Origin: DATKZM01 sp035527975
GTDB lineage: Bacteria > Pseudomonadota > Alphaproteobacteria > JAPULJ01
Length of the DNA stretch: 64,000 nucleotides
NCBI GenBank assembly: GCA_035527975.1
Contig: DATKZM010000105.1
Span: forward strand, 42,864-106,863
Direction: 5' to 3'
The position numbers were made by a program, and so were the translations under genes. The notes below the pieces were generated by a model that saw only the letters and a program-made list of their open reading frames with translations, had not been told where the DNA came from and searched no databases. Below, in pieces: positions 9,687-18,975 of the stretch (positions are counted from its first letter, which is position 1; each line of letters opens with the position of its first letter).

Positions 9687-11516
9687 ATGAGCAACCAGGC
9701 CCCCATGAGCGAGAAGATCGTCCGCATCGGCTGCGCCTCGGGCTTCTGGGGCGACAGCGCCGTGGCCGCCCCGCAGCTCGTGCGCGGGGCGGAGATCGAC
9801 TATCTGATCTTCGACTATCTGGCCGAGGTGACGATGTCGATCCTGGCGCGCGCCCGCGCCCAGGACCCGAGCGCCGGCTATGCGACCGACTTCGTCACCG
9901 TGGCGATGAAGTCTGTGATCCACGATCTGGCCGCAAAGAACATCCGCGTTGTCTCGAACGCCGGCGGCATGAACCCACGCGCTTGCGCGGCGGCGGTCGA
10001 GGCGTTGGCGGCAGACGCTGGGGTGGCGCTCAAGGTCGCTGCGGTGGAGGGCGACGATCTGCTCGACCGGATCGAGGCGCTCAAGGCGGCGGGCGTGGCC
10101 GAGATGTTTTCCGGCGCGGCCTTCCCCGGCGGCGTGATGAGCATCAATGCTTATCTTGGCGCCTTCCCGATTGCGGCTGCCTTGGCCGATGGCGCCGACA
10201 TAGTGATCACCGGCCGCGCGGTCGACAGCGCCATGGCGCTCGGCCCGCTGATCCATGAATTCGGCTGGGGGCCGGACGACCTCGATGCGCTGGCGCAAGG
10301 CAGCCTTGCCGGGCACATCCTGGAATGCGGCGCCCAGGCGACCGGCGGGCTTCACACCGATTGGGAGGAGGTGCCCGACTGGCCGGGCATCGGCTATCCG
10401 ATCGCCGAATGCGAGGCGGGCGGCGCCTTCACCGTCACCAAGCCCGCGGGCACCGGCGGGCTGGTCGCACCCCAGATCGTCGCCGAGCAGATGCTCTACG
10501 AGGTCGGCGATCCGGCGCATTACATCCTGCCCGATGTGGTCTGCGACTTCACCGGCGTGGCGATGGCGCAAGCGGGCGACCAGCGGGTGCGCGTCAGCGG
10601 CGCCAAGGGCCACGCCGCGACCGGCAGCTACAAGGTTTCCGCGACCCATCTCGACGGCTACCGCGCCACCGGCATGCTGACCATCATCGGCCGCGACGCG
10701 GCGCGCAAGGCCGAGCGTACGGCGGAGGCCGTGCTGGCCCGCAGCCGCGCGATCTTCCGCCACATGAATCTCGGCGATTTCAGCGACATGCACACCGAAA
10801 TCCTTGGCGCCGAATCCGCTTACGGGCCACACGCGCGGCCCGGCGCGCGGGCGACGCGCGAAGCCGTCATGCGGCTCACCGTGGCGCATCCCGAGCGCAA
10901 GGCGCTGGAGATCTTCGCCGGGGAGATCGCGCCTGCGGGCACCTCGTGGTCGCCCGGCTCGACCGGCTTTTCCGGCCGGCCGCGCGTCCAGCCGAAAGTT
11001 CGGCTGTTTTCCTTTTTGATCCCGAAAGCCGAGGTTGGCGTGCGAATCACCGCGGCGGGGCAGTCGCGCGACGTCGCGCTGGAAACCGGCGCCGATGGCA
11101 CCCCCGGCGAGGCGCCGGTCCGCATGTATGGCGACGATTTGCCGGCAGTGCCGGCCGGCGCGCGCGCCGAGGTTCCGCTGTTCGCGCTTGCCTGGGGCCG
11201 GTCGGGCGACAAGGGGGATGCGGCCAATATCGGCATCATCGCGCGCGATCGCGCCTTCGTGCCGCTGATCCGCGACGAGGTCACGGCGGCGCGCGTGAAG
11301 GACTATCTCGCCTATATGGTCGACGGAACGGTCGAGCGTTTCGACGTGCCCGGGATCGACGGCTTTAATTTCCTGCTGAGCCAGGCGCTCGGCGGCGGCG
11401 GCATGGCGAGCCTGCGCAACGATCCGCTCGCCAAGGGGCTGGCGCAAATCCTGCTCGACCTGCCGGTGAGCGTTCCGACCGAGTGGATCGAGGCCTACGG
11501 TCTCTCCGCGGCGTAG
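9687..11516 (+). CDS. atuA: acyclic terpene utilization AtuA family protein
   Basis: A 609-residue protein of the AtuA/DUF1446 family, first described in the Pseudomonas citronellol/geraniol gene cluster. The large N-domain starts RIGCASGFWGDSAVAAPQL and holds DYLAEVTMSILARAR, VVSNAGGMNPRACA, and GRAVDSAMALGPLIHEFGW. Residues from about 500 form the small AtuA-like C-domain with LAWGRSGDKGDAANIGIIAR. The biochemical step is not established for the family as far as I know. Start chosen at ATG 9687; ATG 9705 (MSEKIVRIG) is an equally good choice since neither has a strong ribosome site. The next gene begins 13 bases downstream. Confidence 0.8.
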   Translation: MSNQAPMSEKIVRIGCASGFWGDSAVAAPQLVRGAEIDYLIFDYLAEVTMSILARARAQDPSAGYATDFVTVAMKSVIHDLAAKNIRVVSNAGGMNPRACAAAVEALAADAGVALKVAAVEGDDLLDRIEALKAAGVAEMFSGAAFPGGVMSINAYLGAFPIAAALADGADIVITGRAVDSAMALGPLIHEFGWGPDDLDALAQGSLAGHILECGAQATGGLHTDWEEVPDWPGIGYPIAECEAGGAFTVTKPAGTGGLVAPQIVAEQMLYEVGDPAHYILPDVVCDFTGVAMAQAGDQRVRVSGAKGHAATGSYKVSATHLDGYRATGMLTIIGRDAARKAERTAEAVLARSRAIFRHMNLGDFSDMHTEILGAESAYGPHARPGARATREAVMRLTVAHPERKALEIFAGEIAPAGTSWSPGSTGFSGRPRVQPKVRLFSFLIPKAEVGVRITAAGQSRDVALETGADGTPGEAPVRMYGDDLPAVPAGARAEVPLFALAWGRSGDKGDAANIGIIARDRAFVPLIRDEVTAARVKDYLAYMVDGTVERFDVPGIDGFNFLLSQALGGGGMASLRNDPLAKGLAQILLDLPVSVPTEWIEAYGLSAA

Positions 11517-11529
11517 AGGAGCAAACGCG

Positions 11530-13152
11530 ATGCTAGGTCTGATGCAGCACCACCCGCTTCTGGTCGGCAGCGTGATCGATTACGCCGCGCGGACTTTCGG
11601 CGAGGTCGAGGTGGTCTCGCGCTCGATCGAGGGGCCGATCACGCGCAGCACCTACGCCGACATCGCCTTGCGCACCCGCAAGCTGGCGCAGGCGTTGATC
11701 CGCCTCGGCATCAAGCCCGGCGACCGGGTCGGCGGCGCCTCGTGGAACCACGACCGCTACCTTGAGGCCTTCTACGGTGTCTCGGGGATGGGCGCGGTGC
11801 TGCACACGACCAACCCACGGCTCTTCCCCGAGCAGATGGCCTACACGATCAGCCATGCCGGCGACCGGGCGATGCTGGTCGATCTCGACTGCCTGAAGGC
11901 GATGGAGGCCATCGCGGGCGAGCTCAGCCAAGTCGAGGCGTTCATCGTGCTGACCGACGCCGCGAACATGCCGGATACGCGCCTGCCCAACGCGCTGGCC
12001 TACGAAGACTTGCTGGCAGGCGAGGACGGCGACTACGACTGGCCCGACCTCGACGAGCAGAGCGCGAGCGCGATTTGCTACACCTCGGGGACGACGGGCG
12101 ATCCCAAGGGCGTCGTCTACAGCCACCGCTCGACCATCCTGCACGCGATGGCGAATGCCGCCCCCAATGCCGGGAACTACAGCTATCGCGACACGATCAT
12201 GCCGGTCGTGGCGCTGTTTCACGGCAATGGCTGGGGCATGCCCTTCGTGGCGCCGATGACCGGCGCCAAGCTGGTGCTGCCCGGCCGGGTGATGGAGATG
12301 CCGGCGCTGCGCGAATTGATCCTGGATGAGGGCGTTACGATCGCGCTTGGCGTGCCGACGATCTGGCTGTCGATGCTCGAGTATTTGAAAACCGCCGGCG
12401 GTGGGCTCGGCGCACTGAAGCGCATCGTCACCGGCGGCTCGGCGCCGCCGGCAGCGATGATCGAGGCGCTGGAACGCGATCATGGGATCGAGACCGTGCA
12501 TGCCTGGGGCATGACCGAGACCCAGGCGGCGAGCACATTTGCCATGCCAGTGGACGCGCCACCATCCGACGAGACCATGGCCGCACGGCTCACCCAGGGC
12601 CGACCGCTCTTCGGCCACACGATCCGCATCACCGACGAGGCGGGCGCTGAATTGCCGCGCGACGCCGCCGCGGTGGGCGAGCTCAAGGTGCGCGGCCACT
12701 GGGTCGCCAGCGCCTATTACCGGCGCGACGATGCGCCCGCGCTCGACGTCGACGGCTGGCTGATTACCGGCGATGTGGCGACGATCAGCGGGCGCGACGA
12801 GCTGCGGCTGACCGACCGGGCCAAGGACGTCATCAAATCGGGCGGCGAGTGGATCAGCTCGATCGATCTCGAAAACGCTGCCGTCGGCCATCCGGCGATC
12901 GCCGAGGCCGCAGTGATCGGCATCCCGCATCCAAAATGGCAGGAGCGCCCGGCGCTCATTGTCGTGCGGGCCGAAGGCGGGCAGATCGAGGGCGCGGCGC
13001 TGATCGACTGGCTCGCCGACCATGTCGCCAAATGGTGGCTGCCCGACGAGGTCATGTTCGTCGACGAGATCCCGCATACCCGCACCGGCAAGATCGACAA
13101 GGTCCGCCTGCGCCAGCACTACGCCGAAGCGAAGGACGCCGCTGCGCAGTAG
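11530..13152 (+). CDS. medium/long-chain acyl-CoA ligase (AlkK/FadD-like)
   Basis: ANL ligase of 540 residues. Motifs: phosphate loop CYTSGTTGDPKGVVYSHRS, HGNGWGMPFVAPMTGAKLVLPG, HAWGMTETQAA, GWLITGDVA, and C-terminal RTGKIDKVRLRQHY with the catalytic lysine. The length and the HVNGWG-like stretch resemble AlkK-type medium-chain ligases. AGGAG at 11516-11520 gives the ribosome site and the gene is 13 bases after atuA, so the two are co-transcribed. It probably activates the acid (terpenoid or fatty) that the neighbouring carboxylase, dehydrogenase and hydratase then degrade; the chain length is not visible from sequence. Confidence 0.85.
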   Translation: MLGLMQHHPLLVGSVIDYAARTFGEVEVVSRSIEGPITRSTYADIALRTRKLAQALIRLGIKPGDRVGGASWNHDRYLEAFYGVSGMGAVLHTTNPRLFPEQMAYTISHAGDRAMLVDLDCLKAMEAIAGELSQVEAFIVLTDAANMPDTRLPNALAYEDLLAGEDGDYDWPDLDEQSASAICYTSGTTGDPKGVVYSHRSTILHAMANAAPNAGNYSYRDTIMPVVALFHGNGWGMPFVAPMTGAKLVLPGRVMEMPALRELILDEGVTIALGVPTIWLSMLEYLKTAGGGLGALKRIVTGGSAPPAAMIEALERDHGIETVHAWGMTETQAASTFAMPVDAPPSDETMAARLTQGRPLFGHTIRITDEAGAELPRDAAAVGELKVRGHWVASAYYRRDDAPALDVDGWLITGDVATISGRDELRLTDRAKDVIKSGGEWISSIDLENAAVGHPAIAEAAVIGIPHPKWQERPALIVVRAEGGQIEGAALIDWLADHVAKWWLPDEVMFVDEIPHTRTGKIDKVRLRQHYAEAKDAAAQ

Positions 13153-13245
13153 CCGGCTACTTCGTCGCCAGCGGCATCAGCGAGCGCTGATAGGCGACGA
13201 GGGCGCCGAGATCGGCCCGCCGCCTGGCTCTGCGCATTTCGGGAA

Positions 13246-16200
13246 TTATTCGGCGGGCTGGATGCCTGCGCCCGACCCTCTTGCTCGCGCTTCGGGCGCG
13301 TTGCGCAGCTGGCTCAGCAGCGTGCGTAGACGGTCGCCGCGGCTGCGCGCGTAGGGGGCGAGCAGGCAGAAGACCACGGGCGTGATGAAGAGCGTTGCCA
13401 GGATGGAGATGCCGAGCCCGCCGAAGACGACCCAGCCGATGGCGTTCCGCGCTTCGGCGCCCGCGCCGGTGCTCAAAACCAGCGGCACCGCGGCCAGGGT
13501 CGTCGACAGCATGGTCATGACCACCGGGCGCAGGCGTACCAGCGCGGCCTCGCGCGCGGCCTCCTGGACCGATCGACCTTGTTCGCGAAGCTGGTTGGCG
13601 AATTCGACGATCAGGATGCCATTCTTGGCCATGAGGCCCACCAGCATGACGAGCCCGATCTGGCTGTATATGTTGATCGAGGTGCCCGAGAGCCACAGCG
13701 CGAAGCCGGCCGTCGCCAGCCCGAAGGGCACCGTCACCATGACGACGGCGGCGCTGAGGAAGCTCTCGAACTGGGCGGCAAGCACCAGAAAGACCACGAG
13801 CAGCGCGACGATGAATGTGACGGCCAGCCCGCTCGAGGTTTCCGTCAGCGTGCGCGCCTGGCCAAGGAAAACCAGCCCCGTGCCCGGCGGCAGGACCTTG
13901 ACGGCGAGCGCTTCGAGATCGCGTATCGCCTGTTTCATCGAGACGCCCGGCGCCAGGTCGGCATCGACGTCGATGGCGCGGCGCTGGCCGTGGCGGTCGA
14001 GTTCGGCGGCGACACCGCTTTCCTTGACCGTGATGATCGCCGAGAGCGGGACCATGCGGCCATTGCGCGCGGTGACGTAAAGGTTGCGCAGATCGTCGGT
14101 GTCGTCGACCGTGCCGGCGATCGATTGCAGGCGCACCGGCACCGCCTGATCGCCGACGTTTATTTCCGTAATTTCCGTGCCCTCTACGACGGCCTTCAGC
14201 ACGGCGGCGATGCCTTCGACGTCAATGCCGAGATCGGCGGCGCGCTCGCGGTCGATCTTGAGGGCGAGCTGGGGCTGGGTGTTTTGATAATCGAGCCGCG
14301 CGCCAACGAGGCCCGGCAGCTCGCGCTCGATGGCGCCGATCAGCTTGTCGCCGGCGGCGAGAATGGTCCGATAGTCGGGGCCGGTGACTGCGAATTCAAG
14401 CTGCGCGCCGCGGCTGCGAATGCGCAAGGAGTTGGAGCTGCGGATGCGCGAGCGAGCGCCGGGAATGGCGTTCAGTCCCTGGCGCAGGCTGGCCGCGATC
14501 TCGTGCTGCGAGCGGCGCGTGCCCCAGCGCGACAGCGGCACGATGATGAAGGCGCGATTGAGGTCGTAGCGGCCGATGATCGACATGATCGTGTTGGTCT
14601 CTTGCCGCCGCACCGCCTCTTCCAGCAGCTTTTCCGCGCGCACCGCCTGACGGTCGGTGTATTCGAGGTTGGTGCCGTCCGGGCCCTGCATGGTGATGAT
14701 CAGCATGCCACGGTCTTCGCGCGGCACCAGTTCCTGCTTCAGCGAATAATAGAGCGTGCCGACCATGGCGGCGCCGATCAGGCAGACGCCGACGAAGAGC
14801 AGCGGCACGCGCATCGTCGCGCCAAGCAGGCGGTCGTAGAGCGCGGCAAAGCGGCCGCCGAGATACTCGAATGGTGCCAGGATGGCGGCGCCGGCGTGGG
14901 CAATCGGGCCTTTCTTGGCGCCCGTCTCGACCGGGAGCCGCGAGCTCAGCATCGGGCAGATCGACAGTGCAGCGAAAGACGAGATGATCACCGCAATGGC
15001 CAGCGTGAAGCCGAACTCGGTGAAGAGGCGGCCGGCCTGGCCCTGCAGGAAGGCGATGGGGATGAAGACAGAGACAAGCGTCACGGTGGTGGCGATGACG
15101 GCGAAGAATACCTGGCGTGTGCCCAGAACGGCGGCGGCAAGGGGCGCGACGCCCTCGCGGCGTTTTCGCTCGATGTTCTCCAACACCACGATCGCGTCGT
15201 CGACCACCAATCCCGTCGCCAGCACCAGTGCCAGCAGCGTCAGGATGTTGATCGAAAAGCCCATCAGCCATATGGCCGCGAGGGTGCCGATCAGGGAGAC
15301 CGGGATTGTCACCGCCGGGATGAACGCCAGCCGCCACGAGCCCAGGAATGCCACCATCACCAGGATGACGATGGCGACGCCCAGAAGCAGCGCCAGCACG
15401 ACTTCGGAAATGGCGCCGCGGATGAAGATCGATTCGTCCGAGGTCTTGACGATCTCGACGTCGCGCAGATTGCGGTTGAGCCGCGCCACCTCGGCATAGA
15501 TGCGGTCGGCGATGTCGATCGTGTTGGCCTTGGCCTGCCGAACGACGCCGATGCTGATCACCCGCCGCCCGTTGAGGCGCACATAGGAGAGCGCTTCGGC
15601 GGGCGCATAGAAGACGTTGGCGACGTCGCCGATGCGCACATTGCCCTTGATGACGATGCGCTCAACCGCGGCTTCCTTCACCACCGAGGCGTCGGCGCGC
15701 ACCAGCAGCTTTTGCTCGGCGCTGTCCATGCTGCCCGCCGGCACATCGAAGCGCGCGCTGCGCAGTGCGCGGGCGATCTGGTCGATGCCGATCTGGTAGC
15801 TGGTCAGCCGCGCGGGATCGAGCACGATGTTGAGCGTGCGCTCGCGGTTGCCGAAGATCGGCACATCGGCCACGCCCGGCACGCGCTGGAGCGCGGGCAC
15901 GATCTGATCCTCGATCACCTTGGTGAGTGCCGAGCGCCCCAAACGCGGGCTGGAGACCGCGAGCCGGATGATCGGATCGTCATTGTCGTCGGCTTTGACG
16001 ACGACGATGTTCTCTACCCCGTCGGGCAGCCGCCGGCGCGCGCCGTTGACCGCCTCGCGGACATCGTTGGCGGCATTGGAGATATCGACGTTCGGATCGA
16101 ATTCGAGCCGAATGCGGCCATTGGTCTCCTCGCTGGCCGAGCGGATCGAGCGCACGCCCGGAACCCGAGCGACCGCGCCCTCGAGCACGCGCGTCACGTC

Positions 16201-16440
16201 GCTGTCGATGGTTGCGGGCGAGGCGCCGGGGAAGTCGTAGCGGATGGTCACGATCGGCTTGTCGACATTCGGCAGCTCGCGGACCTCGACGCCGAGGAAG
16301 GCGGAGATGCCGGCGACCACGATCAACAGGTTCATGACGATCGCCAGCACCGGCCGCCGCACGCTGATCGAGGGCAGATCGCTTTTTTCCGATTCGGGCC
16401 CAGATGTCGTCGGTGCGGGCGTCGCCTTTTCGTCCGTCAT
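13246..16440 (-). CDS. RND-family efflux pump inner-membrane transporter (HAE1 type)
   Basis: A 1064-residue resistance-nodulation-division transporter. It has a first membrane helix at about residues 28-50 (VRRPVLAIVMNLLIVVAG), a large periplasmic loop, a helix group with VVDDAIVVLENIERKRREG, a second large loop, and a final helix group with AKNGILIVEFANQLREQG and MLSTTLAAVPLVLSTGAGAEARNAIG. These are the normal RND repeat halves. The start at 16440 overlaps the adaptor stop in an ATGA, so the pair is translationally coupled. No TolC-like outer-membrane gene or regulator is adjacent. Substrate unknown; hydrophobic compounds would suit the neighbouring lipid genes. Confidence 0.93.
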   Translation of the reverse strand: MTDEKATPAPTTSGPESEKSDLPSISVRRPVLAIVMNLLIVVAGISAFLGVEVRELPNVDKPIVTIRYDFPGASPATIDSDVTRVLEGAVARVPGVRSIRSASEETNGRIRLEFDPNVDISNAANDVREAVNGARRRLPDGVENIVVVKADDNDDPIIRLAVSSPRLGRSALTKVIEDQIVPALQRVPGVADVPIFGNRERTLNIVLDPARLTSYQIGIDQIARALRSARFDVPAGSMDSAEQKLLVRADASVVKEAAVERIVIKGNVRIGDVANVFYAPAEALSYVRLNGRRVISIGVVRQAKANTIDIADRIYAEVARLNRNLRDVEIVKTSDESIFIRGAISEVVLALLLGVAIVILVMVAFLGSWRLAFIPAVTIPVSLIGTLAAIWLMGFSINILTLLALVLATGLVVDDAIVVLENIERKRREGVAPLAAAVLGTRQVFFAVIATTVTLVSVFIPIAFLQGQAGRLFTEFGFTLAIAVIISSFAALSICPMLSSRLPVETGAKKGPIAHAGAAILAPFEYLGGRFAALYDRLLGATMRVPLLFVGVCLIGAAMVGTLYYSLKQELVPREDRGMLIITMQGPDGTNLEYTDRQAVRAEKLLEEAVRRQETNTIMSIIGRYDLNRAFIIVPLSRWGTRRSQHEIAASLRQGLNAIPGARSRIRSSNSLRIRSRGAQLEFAVTGPDYRTILAAGDKLIGAIERELPGLVGARLDYQNTQPQLALKIDRERAADLGIDVEGIAAVLKAVVEGTEITEINVGDQAVPVRLQSIAGTVDDTDDLRNLYVTARNGRMVPLSAIITVKESGVAAELDRHGQRRAIDVDADLAPGVSMKQAIRDLEALAVKVLPPGTGLVFLGQARTLTETSSGLAVTFIVALLVVFLVLAAQFESFLSAAVVMVTVPFGLATAGFALWLSGTSINIYSQIGLVMLVGLMAKNGILIVEFANQLREQGRSVQEAAREAALVRLRPVVMTMLSTTLAAVPLVLSTGAGAEARNAIGWVVFGGLGISILATLFITPVVFCLLAPYARSRGDRLRTLLSQLRNAPEARARGSGAGIQPAE

Positions 16441-17588
16441 TGGCCCGGCCGCCCGGTCGGCGTTGCCGGTTTTGCGTCCGGCGATTTCTTTTTGGGCGAT
16501 TTCGCCTCGGCGGTGTCGTTGCGCACGCTGACGGCGCGGCCGGCGCGCAGGCGCTGCACGCCCTCGATGACGACCCGGTGTTTGGCGGTCAGCTTGGCGT
16601 CGACCAGCACCCAGGCATCGCTGCGCTTGACGACCGAGACCGGGACGCGCGCGGCCTTGTTGTCGCGCACGATCCACACGAAAGCGCCCTTGCGGCTCCA
16701 CTGGATCGCGGCCGAGGGCACCGAGGGAAAGCGGTTGCCGGTGAGCGGCAGGCGGATCGAAAAAGCCATGCCGGGGCGCAGCCGGTCGCCGCGGTTGGGA
16801 ATGCGGGCACGCACACGCATCGTTCGCGTGTCCTTGTCGATGCGGCTGCCGATGGTGGCGATGTTGCCTCTGAAGCGCTCGCCAGGCAGTGCCCAGGTGG
16901 TGGCCGAAAGCGCACCGCCCTGCCGCACGCCGTAGACAAAGATCTCCGGCACGTCGAAATCGACGCGCAGGGAGCTGCGGTCATCGAGCGAGGTGATCGC
17001 CCTGGTCGTGGTGACGCGGTCGCCGGGCTCGACCGTGGCAATGCCGACCACGCCGGAAAATGGCGCGGGCAAGGTCCGCCGTTTGAGGGCGAGGGCGGCT
17101 TGAGAGAGCCTGATCTCGGCTGTCAAGACGGCGGTGCGCGCGGTGTCGATCTCGCTGCGGGCGATGTTTCCGCGCGTGCCGAGCTTCTCGTAGCGGGCGA
17201 TCTTGCGCTGGGCCTCGTTGAGCTGCACCAGCGCAAGCTTGACCGCGAGCTGCTCCACCTCGTCGTCGAGCTTGAGAAGTGGCGCGCCGGCATCGACCTT
17301 CTGGCCGGCTTTGAACTGCACCGCAGTGACGCGTCCGGCCGACTCGGGAAAGAGCGTCACGGCCCGGTGGGCCACGCCGGTGCCGACCGCCTCGATCACC
17401 GCGGCGTCGCTGTCAAAGATCACGGGTTTGACGATCACCGGGACGGGGCGCGAGACCCGCTTGGGCTTGCCGGACTTTTGCGCGCCCTCGGGCTCGCGGC
17501 CCAAAATCCCATCGAGATCGGCAAACCACGCCCCGGCGGCAAGCGCGCCGATCAAGCCCAGCAGCACGATCTGTTTGGCCGCCTTCAT
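16437..17588 (-). CDS. RND efflux periplasmic adaptor (membrane fusion protein)
   Basis: A 383-residue adaptor with an N-terminal membrane anchor (residues 6-23, IVLLGLIGALAAGAWFA), a lipoyl half-motif ESAGRVTAVQFKAGQKVD and a helical hairpin (residues about 115-165, LALVQLNEAQRKIARYEKLG). The second lipoyl half is LPAPFSGVVGIATVEPGDRV, and a beta-barrel/membrane-proximal domain follows. The last 40 residues are Lys/Pro-rich and unstructured-looking. It bridges the RND pump to an outer-membrane channel. It is the first gene of the two-gene operon; the 168-base gap upstream (17589-17756) should hold its promoter and has a GGCCGC-GTTT-GCGGCC hairpin at 17625-17640. Confidence 0.9.
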   Translation of the reverse strand: MKAAKQIVLLGLIGALAAGAWFADLDGILGREPEGAQKSGKPKRVSRPVPVIVKPVIFDSDAAVIEAVGTGVAHRAVTLFPESAGRVTAVQFKAGQKVDAGAPLLKLDDEVEQLAVKLALVQLNEAQRKIARYEKLGTRGNIARSEIDTARTAVLTAEIRLSQAALALKRRTLPAPFSGVVGIATVEPGDRVTTTRAITSLDDRSSLRVDFDVPEIFVYGVRQGGALSATTWALPGERFRGNIATIGSRIDKDTRTMRVRARIPNRGDRLRPGMAFSIRLPLTGNRFPSVPSAAIQWSRKGAFVWIVRDNKAARVPVSVVKRSDAWVLVDAKLTAKHRVVIEGVQRLRAGRAVSVRNDTAEAKSPKKKSPDAKPATPTGRPGQ

Positions 17589-17756
17589 CTGGGTTTCGCT
17601 GTCCTCACCACCCGCCGGAGCGTTGGCCGCGTTTGCGGCCCTAATCCATTTGCCTGATTATACTACGAAATGATACCGAAATTCGTCCGGGACAAGCAGT
17701 GCTCGCGCGGGTTTGATGGCGGAATGGGCAAGGAATGTTGTCCTATCCCACGTGGT

Positions 17757-18938
17757 CTAGCTAGCGGTCCGGGGCCGGTTCCGCTTGCCGGGCAGTATGC
17801 CCATGTGTTTGGCGATGATCGCCAGCATGACCTCGTCGGCGCCGCCGCCGATAGAAGCAAGCCGGCCGTCGCGGAAGAAACGGCTGATAGGGGTCTCGTT
17901 CATGTAACCCATGCCGCCGAAATACTGCAGGCAGCTATCAGCGACTTCCCGCTGTAGACGCCCTGCCTTCAGCTTGCCCATCGAGGCGAGCGCGGTGATG
18001 TCCTTGCCGTCGTCGTACTCCGCGATGCAGCGATAAAGATGCGAGCGCAGATGCTCGACCTCGGATTTGAGCTCGGCGAGGCGGAAATGGATCACCTGGT
18101 TGTCGAGCAGCGGCGCGCCGAAAGCCGTGCGCTGGGCGGTGTAGTCGATGGTCTCCTCGATCGCTCGTTCCATCGGGCCCAGCGAGGCGGCGATCGCCCA
18201 CATGCGTTCTTCCTGGAACTGCATCATCTGATAGGTGAAGCCCTTGTTCTCCTCGCCGATCAGATGGCGCGCCGGGACGCGCACATCCTCGAAGAAAATC
18301 AGCCCGGTGTCCGACGCGCGCATACCGAGTTTGTCGAGCTTCTTGGACCGCACCACGCCCTTGGTGTCCATCGGCACGACGATGAGCGACTTGTTCTCGT
18401 GGACGCGCTTGTCGGGATCGGTGTTGCAAAGCATCACCATGTAGTCGGCCTGGAAGGAGTTGGTGATCCACATCTTCTGGCCGTTGATCACATAGTCGTC
18501 GCCGTCGCGCCTGGCATGCGACTTCAGCGAGGCGACGTCGGAGCCGGCGCCGGGCTCGGAAACACCGATGCAGGTGACCATCTCGCCGGTGATCGCGGGC
18601 GCCAGGAACTCCTCGCGCAGCTCGTCGGAGCCATAGCGGGCAAGCGCCGGGGTCGCCATGTCGGTCTGCACGCCCACCGCCATCGGCACCGAGCCGGCGG
18701 CGACATGACCGAGCGCCTCGGCGAAGGCGACATTGTATGAGTAGCCGAGCCCCATGCCGCCATACTCGACCGGCTTGTGGATGCCGAGAAAGCCGGCGTC
18801 GCCCAGCTTGCCGAACACCACGTGGGCAGGGAACTCGCCCGCCTCCTCCCAATCGTCGATATGCGGGTTGATCTCCTCGTCGATCAGCTTGCGCGCCGAG
18901 CGCATGATCTCCTGGTGCTCGTGAGTGTAGACGCTCAT
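17757..18938 (-). CDS. acyl-CoA dehydrogenase, citronellyl-CoA dehydrogenase (AtuD)-like
   Basis: FAD-dependent dehydrogenase of 393 residues introducing the first double bond into an acyl-CoA. Domain order is normal: N-terminal helices, GVSEPGAGSDVASLKSHA and KMWITNSFQADYMVM in the beta domain, then the C-terminal helices with QEERMWAIAASLGPMERAIE, DNQVIHFRLAELKSEVEHLR and QYFGGMGYMNETPISRFFRD. From memory it is especially close to AtuD of Pseudomonas (shared YSYNVAFAEALG-like, GVQTDMATPALARYGSDELR and DNQVIHFRLAEL patterns). AAGGA precedes the ATG. With the racemase 37 bases upstream it forms part of a beta-oxidation operon. Confidence 0.88.
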   Translation of the reverse strand: MSVYTHEHQEIMRSARKLIDEEINPHIDDWEEAGEFPAHVVFGKLGDAGFLGIHKPVEYGGMGLGYSYNVAFAEALGHVAAGSVPMAVGVQTDMATPALARYGSDELREEFLAPAITGEMVTCIGVSEPGAGSDVASLKSHARRDGDDYVINGQKMWITNSFQADYMVMLCNTDPDKRVHENKSLIVVPMDTKGVVRSKKLDKLGMRASDTGLIFFEDVRVPARHLIGEENKGFTYQMMQFQEERMWAIAASLGPMERAIEETIDYTAQRTAFGAPLLDNQVIHFRLAELKSEVEHLRSHLYRCIAEYDDGKDITALASMGKLKAGRLQREVADSCLQYFGGMGYMNETPISRFFRDGRLASIGGGADEVMLAIIAKHMGILPGKRNRPRTAS

Positions 18939-18975
18939 TCGGTCGGGTTCCTTCTTGGCAGGGCTCAGGCCATGC

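Noticed and set aside
13579..16935. Open frame of over 1100 codons on the plus strand opposite the RND pump and adaptor.
   Set aside because: Its translation is a low-complexity mix of Asp, Arg, His and Gln with no domain. It is the antisense shadow of GC-rich genes whose own translation shows clear RND motifs.
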